64,000 nt of DNA from Pestalotiopsis fici W106-1. Its lineage: Eukaryota; Ascomycota; Sordariomycetes; Amphisphaeriales; Sporocadaceae. Both the position numbers and the translations under genes were made by a program. The stretch is taken from contig NW_006917092.1 of NCBI RefSeq assembly GCF_000516985.1, positions 822,619 to 886,618 of the forward strand, in the 5' to 3' direction. Below the pieces are notes generated by a model. That model made no database searches. It was given only the letters and a program-made list of their open reading frames with translations, and was not told the DNA's origin. The number at the start of each line of letters is the position of its first letter. Position 1 is the stretch's first letter. Positions 23,341 through 34,976 of this stretch are shown piece after piece.

Positions 23341-26300
23341 TTTAGGTTTATTATTAGCAAAAAAGGTATTAATATAAAAGAAAAACGCGTCGCGGCTATA
23401 CGAAATTAACGTATATTAAGCACTGTCCGCAAAATTTAAAAATTCCTAAGCTTCGCCGGTTTTTATCGCCGGTTTATTAAAAGGTATTTACGAATTACCG
23501 CTCCGCTAATAAATTTATTAAAAAGCGGTATTACGGGTCGAATTATATTGCTAATTAATATAAAAGCGGCTTTTAAAATATTATAAATACTTTTTACGAT
23601 TACGCTATTATTGCGCTATTATAACGCAGCTTTGCTAATAAAGCTAAAAACGGATATATCCGCATTTACGATCGGGGCCGTATTTATATAACTTTATAAC
23701 GGATAATAATATTTAATTGCGTTTAAATTTAAAAAGCTATTATCGACCGAAATACGCTATAATATAAATAATAAAAAGCTATTCGCGATTATCGACGCTT
23801 TAAAAAATTAGCGTTATTATTTTTAATATTTTTAATATTAATTTATTATATTAATAAATTATCTAAACTTATAATACTAAAAAACTAAGTAAAGGCTTAG
23901 CCTTAAATTATTGCGTTAGCTTAACGAATTATCGGCGTTTAACCTATAAATCGAATATAAACCCGGAATATAAAACCCTACCGATAAATTATTACGAAAA
24001 GCGGATTATAGGCTAACCGGGGAAACGGCGAAAAAAAAGCGCTTAATTACCAATTTTATAAGCGTAAATAAATATAAGCTAGCGGCTAAAATCCTAAAAA
24101 ATAAACCAATAAAAGCCAGGCTAGCTATATATTTATTAAAAAGGCCGGAGCGGTTATACGGAAATATCGGTATATTACCGGCATTTAATAAAAAATTGCG
24201 TTTCGTAAACGAAAATTTAAATAAAGCGGGACGGTTATACGAAAATATTAATATACTATTAGTAATTATTATAAAGCCGTATTATAAAAGCACGGATTTA
24301 GCTAGGATCCCGAGTTATAAATCGAGCATCCCACGGATCGCAATTATAAAAAAATAGTCCAAAATAGCATCGGATAAGCTAAAAGCGCCGATAATAACGT
24401 ATTTATTAAATTTATAAATTAGGGACGCTTTTTATTAAAACGAAAAATAGCGTATAAAGCGTAAACGCGGATTTAAAGCTAAAAAACGACGGTAAACGCG
24501 CGATAAAAGCGGCTTATTAAAATTCCGAAAAAAAATCTACGTTCTAAAAAACGCAAAAACTTAAAAAAAGCTATTATAAGCTTTTTATAATAGCCTTATA
24601 ATAAGATATTTAAGCGTAATAAAAATTTTAAAGCTTTTTTAAAAAAGCTATTTTTAAAAATCCTAACTTAAAAACGTAAAGGCTTATATTAATATTTACG
24701 CAATTTATTAAAAAATAAAAATAAAAACGCATTAATTTTACGGCTTATTAAAATCGCTATTAATCGCGGTGCGACCCTTTTAGGAAATATTAATAAATTT
24801 TATTATAAAGCTATTTTAATTAATAAACCTATTTATAAACCGTAATTACGACTCGATTTTAGTTATTATAAACCGTTTTACGAAATATTCGCTTTATATA
24901 ACCACGATAACGCGGCTTATAGCGAGCGTATTAATAAATCTATTATTCCGACACGTTATAATGCCTTTCGGGATCTTAAAAGGCATTATATCGGATTAAG
25001 GGAGTTTTTTTACTAGCTATTTTTAAAACGGGCTTTATTATTATATATTTATTAAACGGCGCTTAAACACCGTTTTTTACCCGTAAACGGATAAATAAAT
25101 AAAACGGTAAAACCAAAATTTAAAATATTATATTTAAGCGTTTTATAATATAAAATAAGCGGATTAGGCGGAACGGCTATTAATAGCCTAATTTATATAT
25201 AATAACGCGTAATATTCCGTTATTAAGGCTATACCGGCCTTTTTATTATACGGCTTTAACCCTAAAATACCTGCTAATATTAATATCCGAAATAAAATGC
25301 GATTTTTAATAGCAAAAAAGCAAATAGCAAAAATATAAAAAAAATATAAAGTGTTATTAACGTTATTACGGTTAATAAACGAAAGCTATATAAAATAATA
25401 TAATAAAAAAAGGGAAAATAAGACTTTTATAATTAATAAATAAGTATTTTTATCCGTAAAAAATATTAAATAGCGGCGCTTAAACGCGAAATTCGCAAAT
25501 AAATATTTTAGTTTTTTCCGCGTAATAAAAATTATCGGAAATTATAAGCTAGCGTATAAATTAAATTTGCTAAAAAAATATAAAATTTATAACGTTTTCC
25601 TAATATTTTTGCTAAACCCGTATTATAATAAAAAAAACCTAGCGCAAAAGTAGCGGCTAAATATTAACGTTAAAATAAAACGGTTATAATAAATCGAATA
25701 AATACTAATATATTAAAAATTTAAAAATAAATATTAATATTTAATTTAATAAAAAAGGTTTAACGAAAACGACGATATTTAAAAGCCGCGTAAAAGCTTT
25801 AAAAATATAACGTTAATTAATAATTATAAATAGGATTTAAAAATATTACGTATTACGAAAAGCGTAAAAGCTATTTAATAAAAATTTAAATTTTAATTAA
25901 AATTAGCTACGGATTAATTTTATCCGCTAAACGCAAATAAGCCATAAGCGCTGCTATATTATTAATTTATATCCTTTTTTTTACCCGTGCGCTAATACAG
26001 CGCTTTTATTTACCCGGGTTTTTTACGTAATTACCTTTTACGAAAAAATTAACGCTTAATTAGCGTTAAAAAACCGCAAAAAATGCGTTTTAAAAGTAAT
26101 AGCGATATAATAAAAAGTATTTATAAATTTAGGTAAAAGCTTTAAAATAGCGCTAAAAGCGGTAAAACTAAAAAAAATAATAATATCTTTAGCGGCGATA
26201 GCACAGGCAAAAACGCAATAAATAGCGTTAGTAAAGCTATCGAAATACGTAAACGTAATAGCATTATCGGGGTAAATAAATTAAATAGCATTTAAAATAA

Positions 26301-27309
26301 ATTAAAGCGAATCGATAACTTCCTTAAAAATTTATAAAATTAAATTAACGGCGCGGATAAAACGCAAAAAGTAAAATAAAAATAAAAAATTTATATTAAT
26401 ATAACTATAATTATTATCGGTATAATCGATATAACGGATATTAAAACCTAAAATAATTAATATAAATAATAAACGCGCGGTATTATAATAATTAACCGGT
26501 TTATTTAATATAACGATAGCCGGAATTTTCGGTTATAAAATAAGCGATATAGGTATAATATTATTATTCGGAAGCATAATTAGCGCTATAAGGCTTTTTA
26601 TCTTTTTTTTAAAAAATACGCGATTTTTTAGTAAAAATAAGCGTAAAAGCGTCGCTATCGCCCCGTTTACGACTACTTTTTTTAAGCGAAAAAAAGGGTT
26701 TATTACCGGCGGCGATTTAAATAAATATTTATATACGATTAGCGCTAGCGACGGATTAATAAACGGAGGGTATTTACTAAAAAAACGAATAAATTATAAA
26801 ACGCGGAAATTAGGATTATTAATAAAAACCGCAAAAGCGCCGTAAAAGCGGGCGTAAAAAAAATAAGGACGCAAATTTATAAAATCGGGGTTAAATTAAC
26901 CGGGAAAAATAACGCGTATAAAATATTTACTAAAATAAATTAATAAATACGGGAATTAAAGGCTATTAATAATACGCGCGCGTTATAATAAAAATTAATA
27001 AAAAAGGCTTATTTACCGATAACAAAAATTATAATATTAAGGAAAAAAAGGGAAATTTTAAATAAAAAAAGCCAAAAATAGCTATTTAAAATTAATTCCG
27101 GTTATTATAAACGGCGATTATTAACTTATATAAACCGTAACCTTATTTTTTACGGGCGGTAAGCGCGGCGATTATTATTTTTATATTAATAGCTATTACG
27201 GAGCCGCGCTCCGTCGACGACTTTTTTACGAAATTAGCAATACGGCTTTTACGGATTAATATTATAACGAAAAAGCCTTTAAAAATAAGCGCCGGAAAAA
27301 AAAAAGCTA

Positions 27310-27554
27310 TATTAAATACGATTTAATAATAAAGCTATAATAAAAAATTAAATAATTAATTTAAAGAAAGGTTTTATAATTAAAGGCTTAGCTTCGGCGA
27401 CGCCGGAATTACTTTAAAACACCGGCAGCGTTTTAAGGATAAATAACAGGATTATAACAGGTGATTTAAAAGGTAAAAATCAGTTTTGAATATATATAAC
27501 CCCTATTATCACCATTATCTGGATCCTCCACTCTGTTGCTATAAGGCCCTGATA
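27310..27554 (+). repeat. 3' LTR of outer Gypsy element
   Basis: Partner of 13331-13574. Its last 75 bp or so are read through, on the minus strand, by the truncated tyrosinase 1 frame and supply a foreign tail and stop codon at 27480-27482. Confidence 0.88.
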
Positions 27555-28695
27555 GTTGGGCACGATCCAGTTTATCCAGAGGGTATGATTCAAGGTCGTC
27601 GTGCTGCCCGGATCACTATTGTAGTCGAGAATGTCGGAACCGGGCTGGGAAAGATCGGCGACGGCGAGAATCGAGTCCGGAGCCGTGTTGTTACCGCCCA
27701 TGTCGTACAGCCGCTTCGGATAGTCTGCCAATTGCCACTCCCACCAGAGCTTGTCGAGATATGCATGATGAAGGAAAAACATTGGATCGTTGCAACTATC
27801 GATAGGGTCTTTCATTAAACCACCAGTGGCACCGTGGCCAGCACCGTGTGGTCCGTTGCTGTTGTAGCATGACCTGCACAAGTCCGAGTCAGACGGCGCT
27901 AGGAGGAAAACCCAGATAAATTTACACATACCATGCGTCCGTGTAGTTCTCATAGCCAAAGCACATTTCAATGTTTGTCTTGTTGATCAGGGCCAGGGAG
28001 CTCTCGTCGAGCCCGCGGGAGAGACAAAAGCTGTCGCCGCGTTGGTGGTGGTTGCTCATGTGCAAAGTGATATTGACGAAAGGACCGTCGGCGACACAGG
28101 AGGACTCGGCCGTGCCGTTGCCTCCAAAGCCTGTCGTGGCATCAAACACAGATGCCTGACTCACGTCCCCGGTCATGAAATCGGTGAGCTCGTCCCAGTA
28201 GGGGTGAGCCCGTGTGTAATTGCAGAGCTGTTGAAGCGCAATTTCATGGGCCCTCACATAGTAACGGTGCCAGGGCAAAAAGTGTCCAACATAGTCTGAT
28301 GCATTGCAACGGATGGTTAGCGGACACGCGAAGATATATGAGATTAGCCATTGGAAAGATGAAAATTCACATACGAATATTGTTTCCTTGGTCAATGTGG
28401 GCGTTGGCGAACTCGTCAAAGACGTTGGTTGCATTTTCAACGAGACCAGTAATGGGTGGGTGCGACATGAGACATAACTCGGCTTGGATATACTCGCTCT
28501 TTTCAGAGTCCGTAAGAGCACTCCACTAAACCAGCACAATTACATGAGTACGCAGTGATCTGACTGTAAGGATGGAGCAGACTCGTGAATACATACCGAC
28601 TTTCTCTGATTGATTTCGGTACATGTGCCCTCGACCTCAGCCAGGGACGAGGCCACAAGGCTGAAGGAGACGACCACGGTTGACAGGAACCTCAT
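27480..28695 (-). pseudogene. Tyrosinase 1, C-terminus replaced by LTR sequence
   Basis: Exons 28597-28695, 28375-28525, 27932-28295 and 27480-27873, phases consistent, 335 residues as it now stands. A signal peptide (MRFLSTVVVSFSLVASSLA) predicts secretion. CuA ligands are in NAHIDQGNNIHYVGHF and FLPWHRYY; CuB ligands are in [12 protein letters not shown] and FFLHHAYLD. All expected His are present. From 27554 downward the frame runs into the 3' LTR and ends in a foreign tail (YQGLIATEW...). The true end lies at 13197-13330. Tyrosinases oxidise phenols to o-quinones. The core may still be expressed, but the conserved IADxMD-type ending is lost, so I treat it as a disrupted gene. Confidence 0.87.
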
Positions 28696-29656
28696 GTTGG
28701 GCGGCCGGTTATTGGTCACTTTGCGAATTTAGTCGCAGAACCAAACAGGTAGAGTTTGAAAAATTTCAGTGTTCAAGCTAAAAGTTTGTTTGATATGCTG
28801 ACAAAAGTCTCAAGCATGCCAATCACCGATGGAGGTTGCTTTGCTTTTATTATGTTGCAGATCTTGGAATAAAAGGAGCGCAAGCTAGTCCGCCCCATGA
28901 ACGACGCAAGCCACGGACGCTTCTTCATACACAGCTCAACAGGCTCCGTGCATACGAATAACCAATGTCTTATAAATCCATCACGTGATTTCTTGTCTCT
29001 GACACATTTGCATAGACGGTAGTAAACATGACTCCTATATTTGCAATATTGGCCCAGCATGCATGCAGTATACGTAAATCGCTGACTGGGAGAGAAGCCG
29101 ACTTGGCACGTTGAACCGTGAATGCAGATACTCATAACCAATCAGGGCTACAGAAACAGTACTCGGTACTCAAAAATGGTCCGCCACCTGCCCCCGCTAT
29201 GGTGGCTTTTTTGCGGGGGGCTGACGCGTATTACAACTTGCATCCAACGCGCGTCGGGCGACGGAATGTTGACTAAAAGTCTAAAAGAACAAGCCTTGGC
29301 ATGACAGCTGAATCTCGACCTTGGGGGTTCCAGTTTTATTTAATTAATTACATTCCTAGCCAATCAAGTATTTTCGTCTATATTTCCGTTTTTGGTAATT
29401 CATGCTCGTCTGCAACCTGTGGCATCTTGGCCCTCGTTCTCCTCGGACTTGAAAGTCCGAACCGCAGACAGTGACGATAGAGACATTGAATTTGAGTTTC
29501 AATAAGTGCAATCTGCCATTTGGACAAGTAGCTAGAATGTCTTTTTATAGAGCGGCCACGACCGATCCATTGTCAGAGACTGCCTAGATTCACGGGATAG
29601 TCTCATCAAGCGATCATTCAAGGCATTTCCCAGTCTATGCTCCAGCACCGCCCGAC
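28696..29656. other. Intergenic region between the tyrosinases
   Basis: Promoter of tyrosinase 1 (from 28696) and 3' flank of tyrosinase 2. No other gene or RNA is supported. Confidence 0.5.
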
Positions 29657-30749
29657 CTAGAGGTCCACATAGTCGGCGCACATGACATCACCGCCAACAT
29701 CCATGATATCCGCAATCGTAATGTTTGGCGCAAAGTCCCCAATTTCCATCATCCAGAGATTGTGCTCGAGTGTGGTCCAGTTGCCATTGTCGCCCAGCGT
29801 ACTGAGAATCTCGGGCGAGGGATACTCGACATTGTCTGGGTCGTTGATAATGGTAAAGGCAATGTTGGCACCGCCCATCTCCTCCAGGCGGTTGGGTAGA
29901 TCGACCTTCTGCCACTTCCACACAGACTATCTAACCAGCCGTGGTGAAGGAAGAAGACTGGGTCTCCGGGACTGTAAGTCGGGTCCGCCATGTGGCCGCC
30001 GACGGCTTGGTGGCCAGCTCCGTGAGGGTTAAAGCCCCAGCACCGCCACGCCGGCGTGTAGTTTTGATATTGCATGCATGCGTCAATCTGAGCTTGGTTG
30101 GTCAGGTTGAAGACCTTTTGGTTCCAGTTGCGCTTCAGACAATATTCTCCAATGGTATTGTTGTAGGTGAACCGGAGAGTGATATTGGCAAATGGCCCAT
30201 CGCCCAGGCAGTGGTCGTCGCCGACGCCATTGTGGCCATAATAGTTCCAAAGGTCGGAACCGGCAATATCATCGATATCCTCTGTTTCATACCAGTAGCT
30301 GGGTTGGGGTTAGTAGACGTGCGTCAGCCTTGCAGGTCCCCAATGATGGAGACTAACGGAAAGGGTCCATCGTAGCCGCACTCCTCCCTAATCATGCGGT
30401 CGTGAACGAGGACAAAGTAACGGTGCCATGGCAAAAAGGCGCCGCAATTATGAACGACGCTGGTGAGATAGATATGAGGCCACATGAGGTCATCCCAACG
30501 GGTCACCGCACCGCGGAAGCCCGACGTAGAAGGTAGCTTGGTTAGGCAGACATCCGCATTCACATAGGCCTGTTTCTCTTCGTGAGTCAATGTTGACCTG
30601 TCCAAACTTCAGAATGAATCGACAAAGACTTAGGATTGCTTGTAAACAAACCAAGGGACAATTTGGCGCTTCTCGGTGCAGGCTGCCGAACCGAGTGGAA
30701 CAGCCGACAGAAGCAAAGCTGCTACTGTTTCAAAGAGAAACCACATCAT
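29657..30749 (-). pseudogene. Tyrosinase 2, with a single-base frameshift
   Basis: Exons 30652-30749, 30358-30597 and 29657-30298 sum to 980 nt, one short of a multiple of three. A signal peptide (MMWFLFETVAALLLSAVPLG) is present. CuA motif: PHIYLTSVVHNCGAFLPWHRYF. CuB motif: NPHGAGHQAVGGH and FFLHHGWLD. Just after HHGWLD, at about 29918-29924, the frame shifts: TGTGTGG is found where TGTGGTGG would continue into the conserved KWQKVDLPNRLEEMGG, which is read in the next frame to the TAG at 29657. No intron can bridge it. The gene is either inactivated or carries a sequencing error. It is paralogous and tandem to tyrosinase 1, same strand. Confidence 0.85.
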
Positions 30750-32294
30750 GAAGAAAGTGGTGTCTTCAAGCTTGACAATATAGAAACCAGTAAAACACTT
30801 GAGTGATCGACGATATCTAAACTCTCAGGTTGATCTTCACGACAAAGAACTTAGACACGATGCAAGTAATCATATTTATACCAAGTCATCATTGAACAAA
30901 ACTATGTAATAAGACAACACATGGTCGGAATGATCCCAAAAAGGCATGAACCTTATAACAAATCAACAGCCAGAGCCCTTGATGCCTATAAAAATGAAGA
31001 TCCTGTAGATTCGAGCAGGTTGACTCACCTGACTGCCTATACGGGCAACTTGACTAAGCCTTAATTATTCCATTGTATATTTGCCACGCTATACGGAGAA
31101 TAGGGGCTCCGCTATACATATGATTACCTTCAACAGCCGGAAAAGAGATGATGAGAGAGTCTCTGCCAGGTCATGGGAGCAGCCGCGGTGATGCAGCACA
31201 ATTCATGTCGTAAAGGGCTGAACCAGCATTTTACTAGCGACCGCACATGGCGCTAGCCAGAGGAGTATAGCAGTGAAGTGCGTCACTCAGGTTTTTGGCA
31301 TCTAGAATATGGTTGAACCGGGTAGGTCGGATTATGGTCTATAGCTCGGCGTTAAGGGCCGAGGTCTTTTCGTCTTTAAATCAAGGTAAGCTATGCGCTG
31401 CATAGGCATGTTGCTTATAAATATGACTCAGCGCCAGCTAAACTTTTTAGGTCCCACACCCAAGCCTCTACCAAAGTACCCAAAATCAACAACCTACCAA
31501 CTAAAGCACCAACGACAGACTGATTTTGAATTTACATCTGCTATTGACATTATTGAAGACGATTCCAATGCAAAAAGAGCACATAACAGCGAAAGCGGCA
31601 AACATGCCTATTTTTCACGTCCTGGAAGATGACGGATTGATCTCGGTTCAGTCTACTCTCTGGCGCTTGGGGCATGTTGGTCAATCATCAGAGTATACCC
31701 CATGAAGCTGAATAATCTTGCATCCTTGACGCCATTCCGACATTGCCTAAATTGTGCCACGCGTCAACTCGGCGGATTGACCGATCTTAATAACGCTGGG
31801 CCATGGACGTGAGGTAACTCTTTCAGCTCTCCATGGATAATGCAACGACGAATCACCGGAACCAACCGCCCGTCGTAGGCCCCTTACGCTACCCGGGGCA
31901 CTGCGGGCTGTCCCGGCAGTTGGGACGGGTAATGCTAGCGCATATGAACAAAGTCGATTGGTGGTGTTTTGGACTGCATACAATCTCCAGCATAGAAATT
32001 ACTTACGATGGTCTAGATGACATGACCAGCACAATGTATACGAATGGTGTTGGGCCCGGGAATCCCTGCTCAGCACGAGCCTTACACGCGTGTTTGCGTC
32101 TACTAATTTGATTATACAGAAATCTACATACAACACATAGACGTGGTCATGGGTAATCATATATAAACACATTCATGTATGGCATGTTGGTGAGGAGACT
32201 TCGTCAGGGTATTTGGTCTAGGCTTTAGCGCCCTCCTTCCCATCTTTCTCTTTCTCCATTGTCCTGCTCTGTTTCGGTACCAAGCTATTTCACC
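30750..32294. other. Intergenic region, divergent promoters
   Basis: About 1.5 kb between the tyrosinase 2 start (-) and esterase 1 start (+). It should hold both promoters. Short open frames inside (for example 31393-31632) have no recognisable features. Confidence 0.5.
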
Positions 32295-34301
32295 ATGCAC
32301 TCACTTCGCGCTCTTGGCATTGGCTTGTTGGCCGGCTCTGGCTCTGCGCTTTGCACCAGCCGCTCCTATGACAACGGCACAACGGTTGGTGACAACAGCA
32401 CTACTCCAGTGGCTGTGACCAAAAACGGAACCTACTATGGCGGTATGTTTCCACCGAGACCTGAATGATCCTACCCCTCTCAGGATATTCACGCGTCATT
32501 ACGTCATTCCCATTAAAGCCAATTGCTGACTCAATAGATAGTTCATTCGTCCCAATGGCACCAGGATTACTTCCGTGGCATCCCGTATGCGCAACCTCCA
32601 GTAGGAGACTTGCGCTTCCGTAACCCTCAACCGCTCAACACGTCTTGGGAAGGGCAAAGGAATGCTACAGAATATGGCCACATGTGCTATGGATACGGCG
32701 CCACCCAATTCGTGCTGGGAGAAGACGTGTCGGAAGACTGTCTGACCCTCAACATTCAACGCGCCTCCAACGTGTCCGCTTCCAAGGGTCTGCTCCCTGT
32801 TGCCGTGTACATACACGGCGGTCTCTTCAAGCACGGCACCGGCAGAGACCCCCGATACGACCCGACCTCACTTCTCTAAGTCGGCGTCCAGAATGACCAG
32901 GAATTCATCGTCGTCACGCTCAACTACCGTCTCAGCTACTGGGGCTTCATGTATGGAGCCGAGATTGCCGCCGACGGCTCCGCAAACCTGGGCCTCAAGG
33001 ACCAGCGCCTGGCCCTCGGCTGGATCCAGGAAAACATTGCGGCCTTTGGCGGCGACCCTACCAAGGTCACCATCTGGGGCCAGGAAGCGGGCGCCTTTAG
33101 CGTCGGACTGCAGCTCCTCGCCTACGGCGGTCGAGACGATGCGCTTTTCCGCGGCGCCATCCTCCAGAGCGGCAGCCCCACGCTCATGTTCCCGTCCGTC
33201 ACCGTCGATGAGTGGCAGCCGCTGTACGACGCCTTTGTCGACGGGGTCAATTGCACGAACGCCGCGGATACCTTGGCCTGCATGCGCGAGGTTGATGCCA
33301 GTGCCCTCTCGGAGGTTTTTGACAGCGACCTGACCACGCTAGAACGCGTCAATCCCGTGGTTGACGGAGACTTCCTCCCAGACCTGGGCGCAAATCTGCT
33401 CAACAGCGGTAAATTTGTCAAGGTGCCCATCATCCTTGGCACCACTGCCGATGAGGGCACGTGGAACTATTATGGTGTGAAGGGCATCAACACCACTGAT
33501 GAGTTCCTGAGCATGGTGGCCTTTGACGGCATGAGTAATGAGATCGCCGAGGAGATTGCTCAGCTGTACCCCGATGACCCGGACCAAGGTATTCCATCTA
33601 CACTGGAAGGACGGCCGGGCAATGAGACTGGCTATGGATGGCAGTGGAAGCGTTCCAGCGCCTACAATGGTGACAGGATCATGCAAGCAGGACGACGAAT
33701 GGGCAGTCAGGCTGTAAGTGAAGACAACTGCCATCAAAACAATGCAGCATCTCGCAAGCGCCAAAGCCTTGTTCGAGCATAATCACTGATGACATCAAAA
33801 TCAATGCTAATTACCAGATATAGTGGGCCGCACAAGGAGTCGATGCGTACTCTTACCTCTACGATGTCCTGTTCCACGCCAAATGGTGGCAGACCGGTGT
33901 GCAGGAGCAAGACGACATTGCCTTTCTCTTTCACAACGTCACCCTGTCCGAGTCGATAAGTCCAGAGGATCAGGCGGATCAAAAGGACACCTTTGAGCCG
34001 CTCAGCTATCTAATGACGAGCATGTGGATTAGTTTCTTTGCTACATTGGACCCAAACAACCACCCTGGTAAGTGAAAATCTCATGTTTTTCCAACTCCTG
34101 TTGCAAGTACACTGCTAATAACCTCTGGGGGCATCTGCAGTCAACGGAACCAATGTTTGGCCCAAGTACGCCACAGTCAGTCCTGAGAATTTTGTTTTCG
34201 ACGTCAATGCTACTCAGCTCAGCCGCACTGCGTTGGATGATTTCCGCACCGATGCAATATCGTACTGGATGGACTTGTTTACGGCAGAATATCCCAAATA
34301 G
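32295..34301 (+). pseudogene. Type-B carboxylesterase-like protein, catalytically dead and with premature stop
   Basis: Exons 32295-32442, 32542-33713, 33824-34067 and 34141-34301 are in phase and would give 574 residues, but an in-frame TAA at 32877-32879 interrupts exon 2 after YDPTSLL. A signal peptide is present (MHSLRALGIGLLAGSGSA). Family blocks are clear: [48 protein letters not shown]. The nucleophile elbow GESAG is replaced by GQEAG (33078-33092), so the catalytic Ser is Glu. The region matching the catalytic His (GSNHFKEV in the paralogue at 37 kb) reads GVQEQDDI. The acidic DEG block remains. It is paralogous to 36868-38702. The stop could come from CAA-to-TAA, a RIP-type change. 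Confidence 0.85.
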
Positions 34302-34976
34302 AATTTTGAAGAAAATTGCATACACCCTCCCGCTTTCTGGCGGCCCTGAGCATTGAGAAGGAACTAGTAAACACGTATTGACTTTCTCTTTTACTTTCCG
34401 CGAATGACCCTGTATATTAACGCCTACCAAGGCTTGAGGCTTATTCTGCCGCGAATAATTGAATTTCTTTTTCTTTTTTGGCAGCTCTAATATGACACGA
34501 TATCACACGATCAGGCATTAACATGATCAGCCTCACAATCCAATGTCAAAACAAATGTAGCAAGGGCGTGACATTGGCGCTCTTTCTCGACTTTTATGAT
34601 AGAAATGAATTCAATTCATTCAATAGTGGCTTGGAAATGCCACGTAGGTAGAATCAAGAGTGCATACTACAACTGAATTCAATGGATGAAAGGGCAGTAG
34701 CTGGAAAATTTCGGATCACTTTACAATGATTTATCTAGGCGCGTATTTGCCCCAAGTTTTGAGATTTTGTTTGCATTGTAATCTCTGAGACTGATGAAAT
34801 ATCTCTATACTGAGTCAGTGCCTTCAGGGCTTTACCATGGCCAGGTGGCTTGGCGGTGTCTCCATCCCCCAACGTGCCTGTGGATAATGATGTCTAATCT
34901 ATTCATAACTTCCACCATTATCAAAATCTTCATTTCTCCCGGGTTCTGCTTCTCATCCAGAGCCTTGGTCTTCGTC
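34302..34976. other. Convergent intergenic spacer
   Basis: 3' flanks of the esterase-like gene (+) and of Cys-rich copy D (-). No gene supported. Confidence 0.5.

Larger units (their letters stand above)
13331..27554 (+). mobile_element. RIP-degraded Ty3/Gypsy LTR retrotransposon (outer element), inserted in tyrosinase 1
   Basis: The element is bounded by direct LTRs 13331-13574 and 27310-27554, starting TGTCAGGCAC and ending CCCTGATA (CCCTAATA in the left copy), that is TG...CA-type ends with a C-to-T change. The flanks carry a 5-bp target duplication, ATTGG on the left and GTTGG on the right, differing by one transition. After removing the nested element the length is about 7.0 kb, normal for Gypsy. 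Reverse transcriptase remnants read on the plus strand at about 23.0-23.34 kb. A purine-rich tract (GGAAAAAAAAAAG) precedes the 3' LTR, fitting plus orientation. The interior is extremely AT-rich, CpA/TpG-poor and full of stops, so the element is dead. Confidence 0.9.

Noticed and set aside
13331..27554. Outer direct repeats as a segmental duplication of the tyrosinase 3' end
   Set aside because: At first the left copy looked like a RIP-mutated tyrosinase end. The repeat stops exactly at TG/TA-type ends with a 5-bp flank duplication and the tyrosinase frame rejoins outside it, so these are LTRs.
13331..27554. Island as a Starship-type giant element
   Set aside because: No tyrosine recombinase (DUF3435) captain is recognisable and the boundaries are ordinary LTRs.
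31393..31632. 79-codon plus-strand open frame in the divergent promoter region
   Set aside because: No signal peptide, domain or paralogue. Expected by chance in 1.5 kb.
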